Below are positions 22,945-34,744 of a stretch of DNA of 64,000 nucleotides, one piece after another (position 1 is the first letter of the stretch; the number at the start of each line of letters is the position of its first letter). A program made the position numbers and the translations under genes. The stretch lies in contig NC_056747.1 in NCBI RefSeq assembly GCF_019279795.1, forward strand, positions 1,002,155,906-1,002,219,905, in the 5' to 3' direction. The notes below the pieces were generated by a model. That model saw nothing but the letters and a program-made list of their open reading frames with translations, ran no database searches and was not told the origin of the DNA. Source of the DNA: Protopterus annectens (Eukaryota; Chordata; Ceratodontiformes; Protopteridae).

Positions 22945-23946
22945 AGGTTGCTACATGGATTCTGTAGTGTTTGGAGAAGTTCTAGAGGAATGAAAATTCT
23001 AGAATCTAACCTATGGTTCACTAAGCAGTAACGGTGTTTATTGCTGGATACAATTACAGTACACTGAAGTGTTTCCTGCCTTTATAACAGATCTGAGAGT
23101 GTTACTTAAAAGCTGTACCACCATTGTACTTTAAAGTGTGCTCTTTTAAGCAAGGCATGTGCGAATCCTTGGTTACATGCAGTTCATTTGTTATTTGGTT
23201 GGTCAAGTGGTAGCTCGGTCACACTCCTGCCATACCATTATGCTGTCTCTGCCAAGTTAATGAAAGGATATCTCTGTTGTCAAACCTAATCATACTTTCA
23301 GATATAATTACTTCCATATATTGGCACACTTCTGTGCGATAACTAACTACTCTGTTATATTATGTAGCAATTTGCAATGGCATATATTTTTACTTGCTTT
23401 ATACACCATCTCCTAAACTAAATGATCATCTGTTAAGGCTACAGTATATATATTTTTGCGTAATATGCTATACCTGCATAACTTCATCCAGAATTCAGCA
23501 GCATGTGTACACCTCCACTACCTTCAGCACATTACATAATTTATTTATTTATTCATTTATCTATCTATCTAGCTAGCTATCCATCCATCCTTTGCTGACC
23601 AGGTTAGTCCTATTATATTAATGAAGATATATTACATTTTAAGTATTGGTAATATATAGCTTCCCTACTGTAGGTACATGCTTAATATGAGGGGTGTGGA
23701 ACTTTTACTAAATGGCCAATGTGTAGTTCTGTCTCAAATTTAAATTTCTGGATTTATTTTTATGTGCCCCAAAGGGTAAGGGACAAATTGATATGTGCCT
23801 TCTCCAACAACATAATGCCATAATAAAAGAAGTTTTAAGTCCAGCCTCAAGGCCCAGAGTCCGATACTTTTACCCCAGTAGTCTGAGTCATGGGTTGTAT
23901 TGTGGTTAAGGCTTGAATGCACTTGTAGTGCTTAGCACAGACCACA
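21222..23946. other. No recognisable gene; minor simple repeats
   Basis: The stretch at about 22,190-22,640 is richer in G+C than its surroundings but has no recognised motif. A TTTATTTATTTA-to-CATCCATC tract at 23,540-23,590 is followed by TTTGCTGACCAGGTTAGTCC, a possible minus-strand L2-type tail. No frame shows family motifs. Confidence 0.4.
22894..22941. repeat. (TA)n microsatellite
   Basis: About 24 TA units. Confidence 0.95.
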
Positions 23947-24043
23947 TTTATTTATTTATTTTATTTAACATTTGTTGACCGAGAATGTCCGACTAGGTTC
24001 CACAGAGCCTGTTTTCAGCGGAGGCCCGGGGAGAAATGCTCCA
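23947..24043 (-). mobile_element. L2-type tail of a SINE or LINE, minus strand
   Basis: The reverse complement gives GGAGCATTTCTCCCCGGGCC, CTGAAAACAG, GAACCTAGTCGGACATTC and CAACAAATG followed by an A/T-rich TAAA tail. This matches the 3' ends at 50.0 kb (LINE) and 54.0 kb (SINE). Only the tail is recognisable, so whether it came from the LINE or the SINE is open. Confidence 0.8.
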
Positions 24044-25074
24044 GAAAAGATCAGTATGCAGGGGTCCTGTGTGTGCAAGGGGGGTGTTGTGACTGCAGTG
24101 AGAGAAATGGCCTTCATAGTCCTGTATTCTGGCAGATTTAACAGAATATATTATACTACACCTCCCACTTTGTGATCTTATGTGGAATCAAGGGAACTCT
24201 GTGAAATGATTTACCGAGGAATTGTGGCAGAACTATGAAGTGTCCCTAAAGCTGCAACAATTGAGAAGGCAAGAGTCTATAAGCCATAAAGACTAGTATG
24301 AAATACATTTCCCTAGTGCCTTCTCAAACACATACAATGAAAGTAGGGGGAGTTGCTGCACTCTTCTATATAATATAGTAATGCTATGAGTGATGTCCAA
24401 AGTGGGTATGACATACACTAATGCCACATTTTTAGTAACATGCTTTTAAAAGTGGAAGCACTTTTATTTTTCATTAAACACTTGGAAGCATGTCAGATTT
24501 TTCATGCAGTTATTGAGAATGTTTACAATATCTGCTCATGTGGCAAAGCACACTACAGCTGTCACATCAGCCATTTACATCTGTTGTCTAGATAGATATT
24601 CTATAACAAATCTCATTCAACCAACTTAATTGCAGTAAAATCTGACAAGCTGGAATATGATATTTTGATGTTTTGCTAGTTGCATATATTAGATTCAGTT
24701 TATTGAGATGTAATTAATTAAACAAGAACTTTCAGTTGCATTGCTTTACAACAACATTACAGTTGTTTTGATACCTTATTTTGCAACTATGAATGAAGGA
24801 AACAACTCAGAATAGTAAGGCTGATATCTAAAAGTAGTGAGAGTCTGCTATCAAACATTCCTAAAGCAGAGAAGAGTGAACCATATGGTGTTTAAGTGGT
24901 TTGAGGCCACACAGTTTGACTAGTTTACCATCAAAATGTAGTGAAAGAGTTACACAACCTTGAAAGGTCAAAAGACACTCTTCCAATGTGTTGTAACATA
25001 AATTTTTAAAATGACAGCTCCACAAGAGTGAATGCTAGTGTGCATTTTCTCCTATGTATTCCTCATTTTGAATA
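24044..25074. other. No recognisable gene
   Basis: No repeat or coding motif recognised. Confidence 0.4.
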
Positions 25075-25275
25075 CAGATCGCACTATAGTGGGTACCGGG
25101 AAGCTTGCCCTTTCTCTCTGGAGTGCTATATCAGAGTTAATGTATATAAATAGCAGGGGGTGTAGGGGATCTAGGGGGTGCAGGGGAGCTTGACCCCTGC
25201 AAAACGCTTGTAGGACATAACCGGAAGTCCAGGTAATTTTGGTAAAGTCGAAATTCCTGAGTAGTCGTCTTTCCT
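25075..25275. mobile_element. Hairpin-rich MITE-like fragment, related to the 8.9 kb element
   Basis: GATCGCACTATAGTG near 25,078 matches GATCGCACTACAGTG of the 8.9 kb MITE. A GCAGGGG/CCCCTGC hairpin (25,180-25,200) corresponds to its GC-rich hairpin, and outer GGTAATTT/AAATTACC arms pair near the right end. The termini are not resolved. Confidence 0.5.
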
Positions 25276-26534
25276 AAATTACCACTTTTGATTATGTGAA
25301 CTTTCAGCATTTGCATTTTCTGTCATTCTGTGTTGGGTAAGTAATGACTCACACAAGTGTGTTGCAGGATTTTGATAGTAAACCAGTTTGACTTCCTCCC
25401 TGCTGACCAATGGACCACATGAATGCTGAATATGAATCATGCAAAATAATGTTACATTCTGGGAGATGTTATGCATCCCAGGAGTATGAAATAGAGCTTG
25501 TTTAAATTATGAATCAGTGTGTGGACATATAAGATGTATAACTTTACATAGTTATGTTTCTCTCCAGCAGTAGAGGAGGAGAGATTTCAGAATGCTGCTA
25601 GATGGATGGATGGATGGATGGACGGAAGTATATATGCTAATATGCGACTGTCACAGTATGTGTTTAAGTGATAAAAGGTTGCCAGCAGATTGTAGAGATA
25701 ATACTGAGCAGAGTGCCCATGCAGGTGTAGACTATAACTAGTTACAAGAGTTATGTCAAAATTAAAAATGTTGGGTGTTTAGAATTTGATGGTGTCACTT
25801 GATACTGGAGAAAGAATCATACGAATATTACGGATAACAAGGTGTTACTAAGTATATTGCTCTCACTCTGATACTGTTGGGATCAGTATTGAACTCATCA
25901 TACTTTTCTGCAGCAGCAAGTAGTATTAGTTTAATGGCTAGATTTCACCACCACTGTCGCCACTGTGAAAAGGTGGCAGTGCACTAAAATATAGAAGACC
26001 CACCTCCTAATATTTCCCAATTTTACATTTAGCATATATCTAATAAATGGTTTATTTCTTCATTTTCCTCAGAATACAGATTACATACCATAGATAATGA
26101 CTTTCTTGTTTTTTTCCCCAATTGTTAGCTATAGCATCAGCAAGTACTACCTTCAATATTGGGCAGTAGTTGTATTTCAGCAAATATCCAACCAAATATT
26201 GTGTTTGTTATTTTATTAGATAGTGACTATAGCTCATCCTAACCATACAGTACCAGTTAACTGAGTCATATTTATGTGATATGCACCTCTGTGCTGCTTA
26301 AATAAACTATTGCTGTTGCTACCTAAACCTGATCATCAGAACTTTAAAATCTACTCCTTATTTTATAACCAGGTAAGAAGGCTAATGCAAATGATCCTTT
26401 TCATCCATGACTCAAGGTGCTTCTTCTAGTCAGTGAAGTAAGTATGACAAGTATATCTAGGAAATTCTCTTTGTGTTATACAAATTAGAACATTGAATAC
26501 TGAATTGACTAACTAGTCACACAGCTGAGATCAT
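25276..26534. other. No recognisable gene
   Basis: A (GATG)n tract of about 6 units lies at 25,598-25,622. Nothing else was recognised. Confidence 0.4.
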
Positions 26535-26590
26535 CATTTATTTTATTTATGCTTTGTTGACCAGGTTAGTCTCAATAGATTAGTAGTCTT
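26535..26590 (-). mobile_element. Possible L2-type tail
   Basis: TTATTTTATTTATGCTTTG and TTGACCAGGTTAGTC resemble the reverse complement of the L2-like 3' terminus. Only about 50 bp can be matched. Confidence 0.4.
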
Positions 26591-26907
26591 TTTTTAGGGA
26601 AGACCTGAGGTGGTATTTATACTACTAGGGGAAATTTGGTCAGGGCATGGGGAATATCCCTTACTCGATGCTTCCATAATTGTGGAAGAGCTTGCCATAA
26701 TTCTATGTTCATGTCTCAGTCCTACCACAGTGGCAGCTGGAAGGATGGTGCACAGGATGGAAAAACTGAAGGAGAGAGTAGAGTTGAATGCCAGCTCACA
26801 GCAGGAGGGTGAAGATTTGTATAGAAGTGTATCAGGATAATTTGTTTGCAGAATCAGAACTGATGTCACAGGAAGATTGTGTGGTTACAGCCTTCTAGTC
26901 AGGAGGT

Positions 26908-27160
26908 TTGCAGGATGATATATTGCAAGAGATGTTGCTATACAGCAAACCAAAAAATGGAGGAGATGTATTGTGGGGAGAAATAATGCATACAATTCAG
27001 ATTGAAGATGTGGATAAAATTACAAAAAGGGACATTGACCCAAAGAAGAACTATGCTGAGACAGTTGGGAGTAAACAAGAACAGAAAGAAAAAAAGAGAT
27101 GATGTCCCAAAAAGCAAGTACAGGGTGAGAATACAAAATAAAAAGAATATTGAATTAAAT
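26908..27160 (+). pseudogene. Tx1-like LINE ORF1, first piece
   Basis: The open frame 26,908-27,102 (64 codons) is rich in Lys, Glu and Asp and continues in another frame to the Penelope insertion. No diagnostic motif is present. It is assigned because the sequence picks up on the far side of the Penelope-like element after the 15-bp target duplication. Confidence 0.4.
27145..27159. repeat. Left target duplication of the Penelope-like element
   Basis: GAATATTGAATTAAA, repeated exactly at 30,758-30,772. Confidence 0.85.
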
Positions 27161-27730
27161 AGGACCAACAAAACACTCCAGTGACCAGCTCTAAAAACCA
27201 ATACTTATGTCCACTTGAAATATTGGATCCAGACTCGTAAGTAATGTAAAAACTGATGATATATTAGTATGTAGAAATAATTTAAGCCGTAAAAAACATA
27301 CGCTTTTCGTCGGAATACTTCCAACTTCTTCAGAACGCCAAGAAAACAAGCAAAACAGTGCCTCATCTCCATCTGAACATTTTAAAAGTCACTAATTTCA
27401 ATCAAATCACATGGTGGAGATCAATTAACTTTAAGTCCCAACCCTGAAAGAATGGGAATGAAATGTATATATTAAATTGATTAAACTTGAGAAAACATTG
27501 TAAAAAGCATCACTACATAATAATCTAACCCTGTTGACAACCTTGTATATACACATTTATAAATTATAAAAATATAAATATAAATATACATCCCTGCAAA
27601 ATCAAGAGAAAAAAAATAAAAAAGTAAAAATATATGTAAAAAATGCCCTCACAGTCAATTTAAAATACTTTCATTATCAACATCATGTCCTATATAATAT
27701 ATACTCGATAATCTTTGACATGTAACCATT
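27160..27730 (-). repeat. Left inverted terminal repeat of the Penelope-like element
   Basis: The reverse complement of 30,160-30,725 over its whole length, from AGGACCAACAAAACACTCC at the outer edge to TATACTCGATAATCTTTGAC at the inner edge. It carries the minus-strand copy of the hammerhead-like motif at 27,305-27,333. Confidence 0.92.
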
Positions 27731-27740
27731 ACATCCATCA

Positions 27741-29281
27741 TTGATTACATTTGAGCAGATTTGTGAACTTGATATCAGACATGTCTTGTCAGAACGCCCA
27801 GTTTCACGGGCTTCTGGGTTCAACGTCAGTAAAGAAGAAAAGATTCTACTTGACATGTTAGCTGGGTCCTCGGTCATGGTAATGCCCCCGGATAAGGGAG
27901 GGGGACTAGTGATCATGGAAGAATAGGATTATAATAGTAGGATGTACGATATTCTATCTATGGATTGTTATCAGGAGGTGTCTAGGAATGAATTAAATAT
28001 AGGAAATTCCCGAGTAGTCTCTTATTATAGAGGCATGTTTCTAAATGGCACCATAGACATGGATCTATTTAATTATATATCTCCCCCAGTATATAAAGTT
28101 CCAGTGATTTCTGGTTCTCCGAAGATTCATAAAAGTTTATCCAATCCTCCTATGCGACCATTAGTGAGTGCTAGGGGCAGTATTACTTATGCTGTAGCTA
28201 AAGTAGTAGATTCTATCCTAAAGAAATATGTAGCCACTGAAGCGCATATCAGCAAGGATTCCTGGTCCTTTTTGGCCAGGGTAAATCAAACCATTTTTAC
28301 AGAGGACAGTCATTTTCTGACTGTCAATGTAAAGGATTTATATACATCTATTCCGCACTCAGTGGCCCTTGAGTGGATTCCAACTTTAATGTCCTTAAAA
28401 CAAGCCCCCACCACAGAAATTCAACTGGTCAATGAATTATTGGACATTATTTTATCCAATAATTATGTCTCTTTTAACAATAGATTTTATTTACAATGGG
28501 TAGGTGTACCCATGGGTTCTCCCTGTGGGGCCAGTGTGGCCAACATGGTGATGGCCTTCTGGGAGAGAGAATTCATCTTGAATCACAAATTGGTCAGGAA
28601 CTCAGTTCTACTGTATACTCAGTTTCTGGATGATATTTTTATCATCCTAAGAGGGGCAGAGGCAGTTGCTATATCCCTGGTCCAATATTTCAACAGTTTT
28701 ACTGGGTTTCTAGAATTCACTCATAGTATTTCTAAGGACAGCATAACTTACTTAGATGTGAATTACGTAAAGACTTGACCCAAGGTTGTTTTACAGCTAA
28801 AATACATAGAAAAGAGACTTGTTCCAGTAGTTATGTCCATTATGATATTTCTCATCCATTTAAACAAAAAAGGTCCATTCTCAAGGGCCAACGTGTAAGA
28901 GCAGCCCGGATGATATCAAGGGATCCAGATTTTTTAGAAGAATGCCATTTCATGACTGACTTATTCATTAATAGAGGTTACCCGCAGGATTTAGTGGAGG
29001 ACCTCGTGGCGGAGGTTCAATCTAAATGATTTTCAGGTTTCTATGTGCCTATTTTAAATAAAGGGGGTACTGAGCCGATTATACGACCGGAGAAGAAAGA
29101 AACTATACCATTTATATCCCACAGTTTTATTGTGACTTATACTATGGATGCAAGGGAGATTTTCAGTATAATCATAAAAAACTGGCCTTTGATTTTGCAG
29201 GATGATTCTACACAGAAAATATTGACAGATTTACCCAGAGTAGTCTACAGGAGGGGTTTGAATATAAAAAACATTTTGTAA
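27741..29281 (+). pseudogene. Penelope-type reverse transcriptase (broken)
   Basis: Seen in order: PPDKGGGLVIM (near 27,886), SPKIHKS (near 28,119; PKIHK is diagnostic for the family), RPLVSARGS (near 28,157), motif A as VNVKDLYTSIPHS (near 28,325), motif B as GVPMGSPCGASVAN (near 28,503), and motif C as TQFLDDIFII (near 28,620), then the thumb region SDLDV-like YLDVN. The usual catalytic Asp of motif A (DV.SLYT) is Asn here. Stops lie at 27,924 and 29,027 and the frame shifts near 28,770. The protein would copy the element's RNA at a nicked target. Confidence 0.9.
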
Positions 29282-29314
29282 AGAAAACCCAAGTCATTTA
29301 ATAGTAGATCCGGA

Positions 29315-29707
29315 TTGTACAAATGTTCTATGTGTCGATATTGTGGACATACAAAAATGGGGTCTAGGTTTGTAATTAATGATTTAGTTTTCCATTTAAC
29401 AGGGAAATATAATTGTAATAGTACTCAAGTGGTGTACTTAGCCCAGTGTGCCTGCTGCCCAACCTTCTATGTGGGGAAAACTGATAGAAGGTTGCAGGAA
29501 CGTATTTACGAACATCTATATGCCATAAGGAAAGGAAAGATGGAGAATGCTCTGGCAAAACATGTCAATGAAAATCCTGGTCACAGTTTTTTATTCAGTG
29601 TGATTGATCAAGTCAGCACTAATTTGAGGGGAGGTTATACACCATTACTCCTTGAGAGTAGAGAATTGTGGATGCCTGCCATGTGCCAGGTCTCAATGGC
29701 TTTTTGA
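29315..29707 (+). pseudogene. GIY-YIG endonuclease domain of the Penelope-like element
   Basis: 130 codons in the same frame as the end of the RT. It begins with a CSMCRYCGH cysteine cluster, a zinc finger-like linker. Then come VVYLAQC and FYVGKTDRRLQERIYEH, the two halves of the GIY-YIG motif with the conserved Arg residues, and ESRELWM with the metal-binding Glu region near the end. The domain nicks the target DNA to prime reverse transcription. It looks intact in itself but is cut off from the RT by a stop at 29,279. Confidence 0.88.
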
Positions 29708-30159
29708 GCCTGGCATGTTTATTGAAGTTAAAACGATTAAATAGGTGACTTGTGGGCTCACTGTATTTGGTATGGGTCAGATTTGACATTTCGAGATTCA
29801 TTTTTTTCTTTGAGGCTTGTGCAAGATTAGTCTGAGTTTTTTTACATATGGATTGTTGTTAGTTTAACTGTATTTAGTGTTTTCGGAGTATATAGTATTC
29901 AGTTTCTAAAACCATGCTTGTTTGTTTACTTATAATATATTTAGTCCATGGTTAGAAAAGTATTATAGGCGGTACCTCTTATATAGTATTATATTCCAGG
30001 AATTTTATATTGTTTTTGAAAACATTGCATAACAGTAGGTTTCATGTTTTTTACTATGTTGGATGTTTATTTATTTTTTTATCATGTTATCATTTTGTTA
30101 TTTTGTAGATATAGGTTTCATTAAAATGTGTGATGTGTCATATTGTTAGTAAAATTAGT

Positions 30160-30725
30160 AATTACATGTCAAAGATTATCGAGTATATATTATATAGGAC
30201 ATGATGTTGATAATGAAAGTGTTTTAAATCGACTGTGAGGGCATTTTTTACATATTTTTTTACTTTTTTATTTTTTTTCTCTTGATTTTGCAGGGATGTA
30301 TATTTATATTTATATTTTTATAATTTATAAATGTGTATATACAAGGTTGTCAACAGGGTTAGTTTATTATGTAGTGATGCTTTTTACAATGATTTCTTGT
30401 TTAGTCGATTTAATATATACATTTCCTTCCCATTCTTTCAGGGTTGGGACTTTAAGTTAATAGAGCTCCACCATGTGATTTTGATTGTAATTAGTGACTT
30501 TTAAAATGTTAAGATGGAGGCAAGGCACTGTTTTGCTTGTTTTCTTGGCGTTCTGAAGAAGTTGGAAGTATTCCGACGAAAAGCGCATGTTTTTTATGGC
30601 TTAAATTATTTCTACATACTAATAAATCATCAGTTTTTACATTACTTACGAGTCTGGATCCAATATTTCAAGTGGACATAAGCATTGGTTTTTAGAGCTG
30701 GTCACTGGAGTGTTTTGTTGGTCCT
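30160..30725 (+). repeat. Right inverted terminal repeat of the Penelope-like element
   Basis: The inverted partner of 27,160-27,730. After it come 32 unique bases and then the right target duplication (30,758-30,772). Confidence 0.92.
30553..30581 (+). ncRNA. Hammerhead-like ribozyme core in the Penelope terminal repeat
   Basis: CTGAAGA at 30,553-30,559 matches the CUGANGA box. A perfect hairpin, GTTGGAA-GTA-TTCCGAC (30,561-30,577, one G-U pair), corresponds to stem II, and GAAA at 30,578-30,581 is the third core element. Hammerhead ribozymes are documented in Penelope-like terminal repeats. One extra A sits between the first box and stem II, and stems I and III are not obvious, so activity is unproven. 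A mirrored copy lies at 27,305-27,333. Confidence 0.45.
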
Positions 30726-30757
30726 ACTTGGTCTTTTCAGTTTACTTAATTTGTTCA

Positions 30758-31560
30758 GAATATTGAATTAAACACATACAAGGTTTGAGACACTACAGTT
30801 TTACCTTTCGGCATCAAGGTACAAGAGGTAAGAGCTTTCATTCTGATAAAGAAAATGTTTGTGACATTATCTTTGAGACTGTTTAGGGAATGGAAAATTA
30901 ACTGTGCTAAAAGCTTTTTTGGGGGTAAAGAAAAAAAGAGAATCCATATGCAAATCTGGACGGAAGAAGAAAGAGACACTTTAAATAGATATTAAAAAAA
31001 TGTTTGTAAAGAAGTGATAGACATTTCAAAAGTTTATGACAATAAAGGTTTATGGCCTGGGGATGGGATTGTAATGATGTTCTAAAATGGAAATGGAAAA
31101 TATTATGTGCATTCCAAGTGTTATAAATGTTAACGGTAATAGGGGTGCAATAAAATATTGAAGACAACCACAGACATGTTTCTTTTTTTTTTTGTGGGAA
31201 AGAAGGACATTTTATGAATAATTGTTTTAAAAATATTATATATGTGGGAAAACAGGACACAAAGCAAAACATATGAAGTAAAATGTTATAAACAAACTGG
31301 CATTTGTGGATGGACTGTAAAAAATAGGTCAGTGATAAACAAACAAAGGATGATATAAAACAACCTGCAAAAGAACTGGAAATTGAAACTGAAGATAATT
31401 TGGAAGAAGAAAAAGATAAAGATAAAGAAAAAAAAGATAGTAAGGAAATAAAGAAAAAGCCCACAATTGGTGATAAAGAAGATGTAAACTGTAAAATAGT
31501 AAAAGGAAGAAGAATTCCATTGGAAGAAAAGAGAAAGATAGAAAAAAAAGTTTAAGGAAA
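30758..31560 (+). pseudogene. Tx1-like LINE ORF1, C-terminal part with CCHC knuckle
   Basis: After the Penelope insertion the frame picks up with broken pieces. A zinc knuckle reads CGKEGHFMNNC near 31,191-31,223 (CX4HX4C, first Cys lost), with a degraded second one about 30 bp on. A Lys/Glu-rich tail reaches a stop near 31,553. CCHC knuckles in ORF1 are known for Tx1-type LINEs, where ORF1 binds the element's RNA. Confidence 0.6.
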
Positions 31561-31639
31561 TTAATTTAAAAGAAAAAATAAGGAAATGGGTAATGAAAAC
31601 TGAAAAGGGTAAATGATTTCTCCTGAATTAAGGAAAAGT

Positions 31640-32642
31640 GAGATTACTAATTTAATAATTATTTCAGTAAATGTAAATAGCATTAAAATATAGTAAGAAG
31701 AATAAGGATTTTAGAATGGTTTAATAAATGTGACGTAGATATTGTATTAGAAGACATAAGCTGTCTAATAATGGATGAAAGATTGCAAACAGTAAACATA
31801 TAGGATGGAAATATCATATGGACTTTGGGAAATGAGGGCTGTTCAGGAATAGCAATGTTATGCAGAAGAATAGTGAGGATATTAGATGTAACACGAGTAA
31901 GACTGGGAACATTATTTTTTGATGTGAGATGGCAAGAAAAAATATATAAAGTTATAGCTTTACATGCATGTGTTATTTGTAAAGAAAGAGAGAGATTATT
32001 TCAATAATTATTGGATTATGTAGCAATAAAGATGAATATTATAATAGCAGATTGTAAATGTGATTTAAAAGGCATAAAGAAAAAGAATGGAAAGGGTTTA
32101 AGAAAAATGGTTGGAGTTATGAAATGTGGTAAATTGGTTCTTTTGAATAGAAAGTTCTGGACATATATAAAATGTGTTCTTAAATCAGGAATAGATTATT
32201 TTATAATATCTAATGGAATAAGGATAGCAGAAGGAGAAGCAGTTGTAACAGGATTTACAGATCATTTATCAATATGAATGGAGATAAATAAAAATAAAGA
32301 ACATATAAAGATAGGAAAAGGAATAAAAAGAATAAATGAGAAAAAATGGAATAAAAAGGAAAAAAAGAAATCTTACAATTATGGAGAAAACATGTTACTA
32401 TCAAAACATATTATGTCAGTCGGTCAAAATGCTGGATTATATTTGAAAATATATAAGAGAAGTTTTTTTATTATTATTAAATGGCAAAGGGAAAGCAAAA
32501 GAATAGAAAAGGAAAGATATGTAGAGATGTATAAGAATGCTTTTGAAAAGCTAGAAAAGAATAAGAGTGAATACTATGATAAAGAGTTATATAAAAGAAA
32601 TTATGAAAACATTAAGAATTTGTTATATAAACAAGTATATTT
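31640..32642 (+). pseudogene. Tx1-like LINE endonuclease and start of RT linker
   Basis: Frames 31,825-32,007, 32,011-32,277 and 32,278-32,655 read as an APE-type endonuclease: an ISVNVNSIK start near 31,662, a MNIIIADCKCDL segment near 32,032 in place of GDFN, IDYFIISNGI near 32,192, and a terminal TDHLSI (SDH-like motif) near 32,257. The next 120 codons, very rich in Lys and Glu, are the linker to RT. The endonuclease would nick target DNA. Stops and lost catalytic residues make it inactive. Confidence 0.65.
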
Positions 32643-32699
32643 ATTAGGTTCATAAGTTCATAGGTAGGTACTAGGCTATCTACCCAAAGGCATTTATAA

Positions 32700-34210
32700 G
32701 CCTAGCCGGAATTGTGTTGCTTTCACTGCCCCTTAGATTAGTTCCCTGTGCCACTGTCCAGCAAAGCCATTGACATGATCCCTGGGATAACCTTTCTATT
32801 TCCCATCCACTCATCAAGATTTCTCTTGAAGAGTGTCAGCGAGGAGCTCTGTCTAATGCAGATTGGAATCTTGTTCCAGAGCATGGGAAGTCTCTGGGAC
32901 AGGAATTTATGTTGTGGTGAGGTTAGGATCCCTAGAGCATGTGGCTCGAGGGGATATGGTTTTCTTTAGGTGGATCATGTCCAACAATTCTGGGTTGGAC
33001 ATGGCCTTGTATGTCAGGCATAGATCACCTCTGAGTAGGCGGTATGCAACCAGGTACAGGTGGAGTTTCTTCAATCGAACTGCATAAGGCATCTGTTTGA
33101 GGCCAGTGATCCTCTTGGTGAGGTACTTCTGTGGTCTTTCCAGCTGTTGCAGGTGTCTTGTAAGGTACATCCCAAATGGGGCATTGTACTCTATGATGGG
33201 TCTGATGAGTGATGCGTAGAGGGGTACAATGACTTCTTTTGATCTGGATGCAAACCCTTTTGTGATTAGGTGGGCCACATAAAAGGATTTTCTAACCACT
33301 TTGGCAATGTGATTAGCAAAGGAGAGATTACTATCTACTTGGGTCCCCAGATCCCTTATTACATCTTCTGTGTTTAGGGGGCTACCACCTATGTGGTAGT
33401 TTGTGGATACTTTGTTTTTTTCCAAAGGGGATGACTACGAACTTTTTGGCATTTAGCTTGAGGCCATGGTTTTGACACCAGGAATCTGTCTTAGTGAGAC
33501 CCTTTTGGAGGATGCCTGTGTAAGCCGGAGAGTCAATTATAGCCCCTAGTTTGCAATCATCTGCAAACATGGTCAGCCATAGACCTCCTGTGCTTGCCTG
33601 TACCTCTGAGAAGTATATGCCACACAGGAGGGGTTCTAGGACTGAGCCCTGGGGAACGCCACTTGTAACCGGTTTAGAATCAGACCTAGCTCCCACAACT
33701 CTTACCATGTGCATTCTGTCTGTGAGCCAGTTGGTGACCCATCTTGTGACATAGGGGTTTATGTTCAGGCTAGTGAGCTTGTCTATAATACCAGAACTGG
33801 GAATGGTCTCGAAGGCCTTTGTGAGGTCTAGGTAGGCTGTGTGGACCACCTTTCCCTCATCTATAGACTTGGTAACTGTCTCAAAGAAGTCCACCAGGTC
33901 TAGAAGGCATGATCTGCCCTTAACAAAGCCGAACTAGGTAGGGTCCAGTGTTTGGAGGTTCCCAATTTCTGAAATCCATGATGATGTGCTCCATAGCCTT
34001 GCAGACCAAGTTAGTCAGGCTTATAGGGTGATAGTTTCTGGGGTCTGTTGGGGCTCCACCTTTGTGGAGTGGAATAACCATTGCTGTGTGCCACCTTATG
34101 GGCATGTAGCCTGTGGAGAGGCTGAGTTTAAACAGTATATTTAGGTGAGGGGTTAGTTCATCTTTGAGCTCATGTAGGATGCAGCCTGGGAAGCTGTCCA
34201 GTCCCACTGA
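32700..34210 (-). pseudogene. CR1 ORF2 reverse transcriptase and C-terminus
   Basis: Minus-strand frames: 33,920-34,207 (DSFPGCILHELKDELTP, PISLTNLVCKAMEHII), 33,382-33,894 with motif A (AYLDLTKAFETI), motif B (TSGVPQGSVLEPLL) and motif C (MFADDCKL), and 32,907-33,425 with the thumb and C-terminal region (VIRDLGTQVDSNL, LIRPIIEYNAPFGM, QLERPQKYLTKRI). Two frame changes and an altered GPLLF-type box (EPLLC) are visible. It would copy CR1 RNA at the nicked target. Confidence 0.88.
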
Positions 34211-34744
34211 TGCTGTGTTTTTGACTTTGGAGAGGGCTGTTTTATCCTGAGTGTCTGTGATTTCAGGGGCACTACATTCTTCTGGTATGGTTATGGGCCC
34301 TTTTGGGGGTGAGAGGGGGGTGAAGTTTGCACTGAACCTGTCTGCCAGGATGTTGGCAATATCGGTTCATTCAGTGTATTTTGTGCCATTCTGCACTAAC
34401 TTCGAGCAGATCTGAGAATTGCCACTTAGATTCTTGACATAGCTAAAGAATGCCTTGTTGTTATCTTTGGAGTCCATGGCAATTTTTCTTTCGAAGCTAG
34501 CCTTGGATGATTTTATAAGGGATCATAGTTTCTTGGTGATACTAATCAGGGATGTCTTACCTTCTTGGGATTTTACTCTTTTCTGTACTAGTTTCCTCCT
34601 TCTATTGTATAGCTTGTTTATGGTAGGGGTCCACTAGATTGGTTTCCTTTTCTTGGAGGAGTGAGTCTTGGTTTTGCTTGGGATAGCATGATCCATGCAT
34701 TCTTGTAGGTGCCCGCAGAGTGCATTAGTAAAGGATTTTGCAGC

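Larger units (their letters stand above)
27160..30757 (+). mobile_element. Penelope-like element with inverted terminal repeats
   Basis: A near-complete element of about 3.6 kb: inverted terminal repeats of ~565 bp, a central RT, a GIY-YIG endonuclease, a unique 32-bp tail (30,726-30,757) after the right repeat, and a 15-bp target duplication. RT plus GIY-YIG and LTR-like repeats in inverted orientation are established features of Penelope-like elements. The two terminal repeats are about 95% or more alike by eye, so the insertion is fairly young. The coding region has in-frame stops at 27,924, 29,027 and 29,279 and a frame change near 28,770. Confidence 0.92.

Noticed and set aside
26594-26869. 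91- and 76-codon frames on opposite strands as genes
   Set aside because: No motif. They lie beside an L2-type tail and are probably chance frames in repeat-derived DNA.
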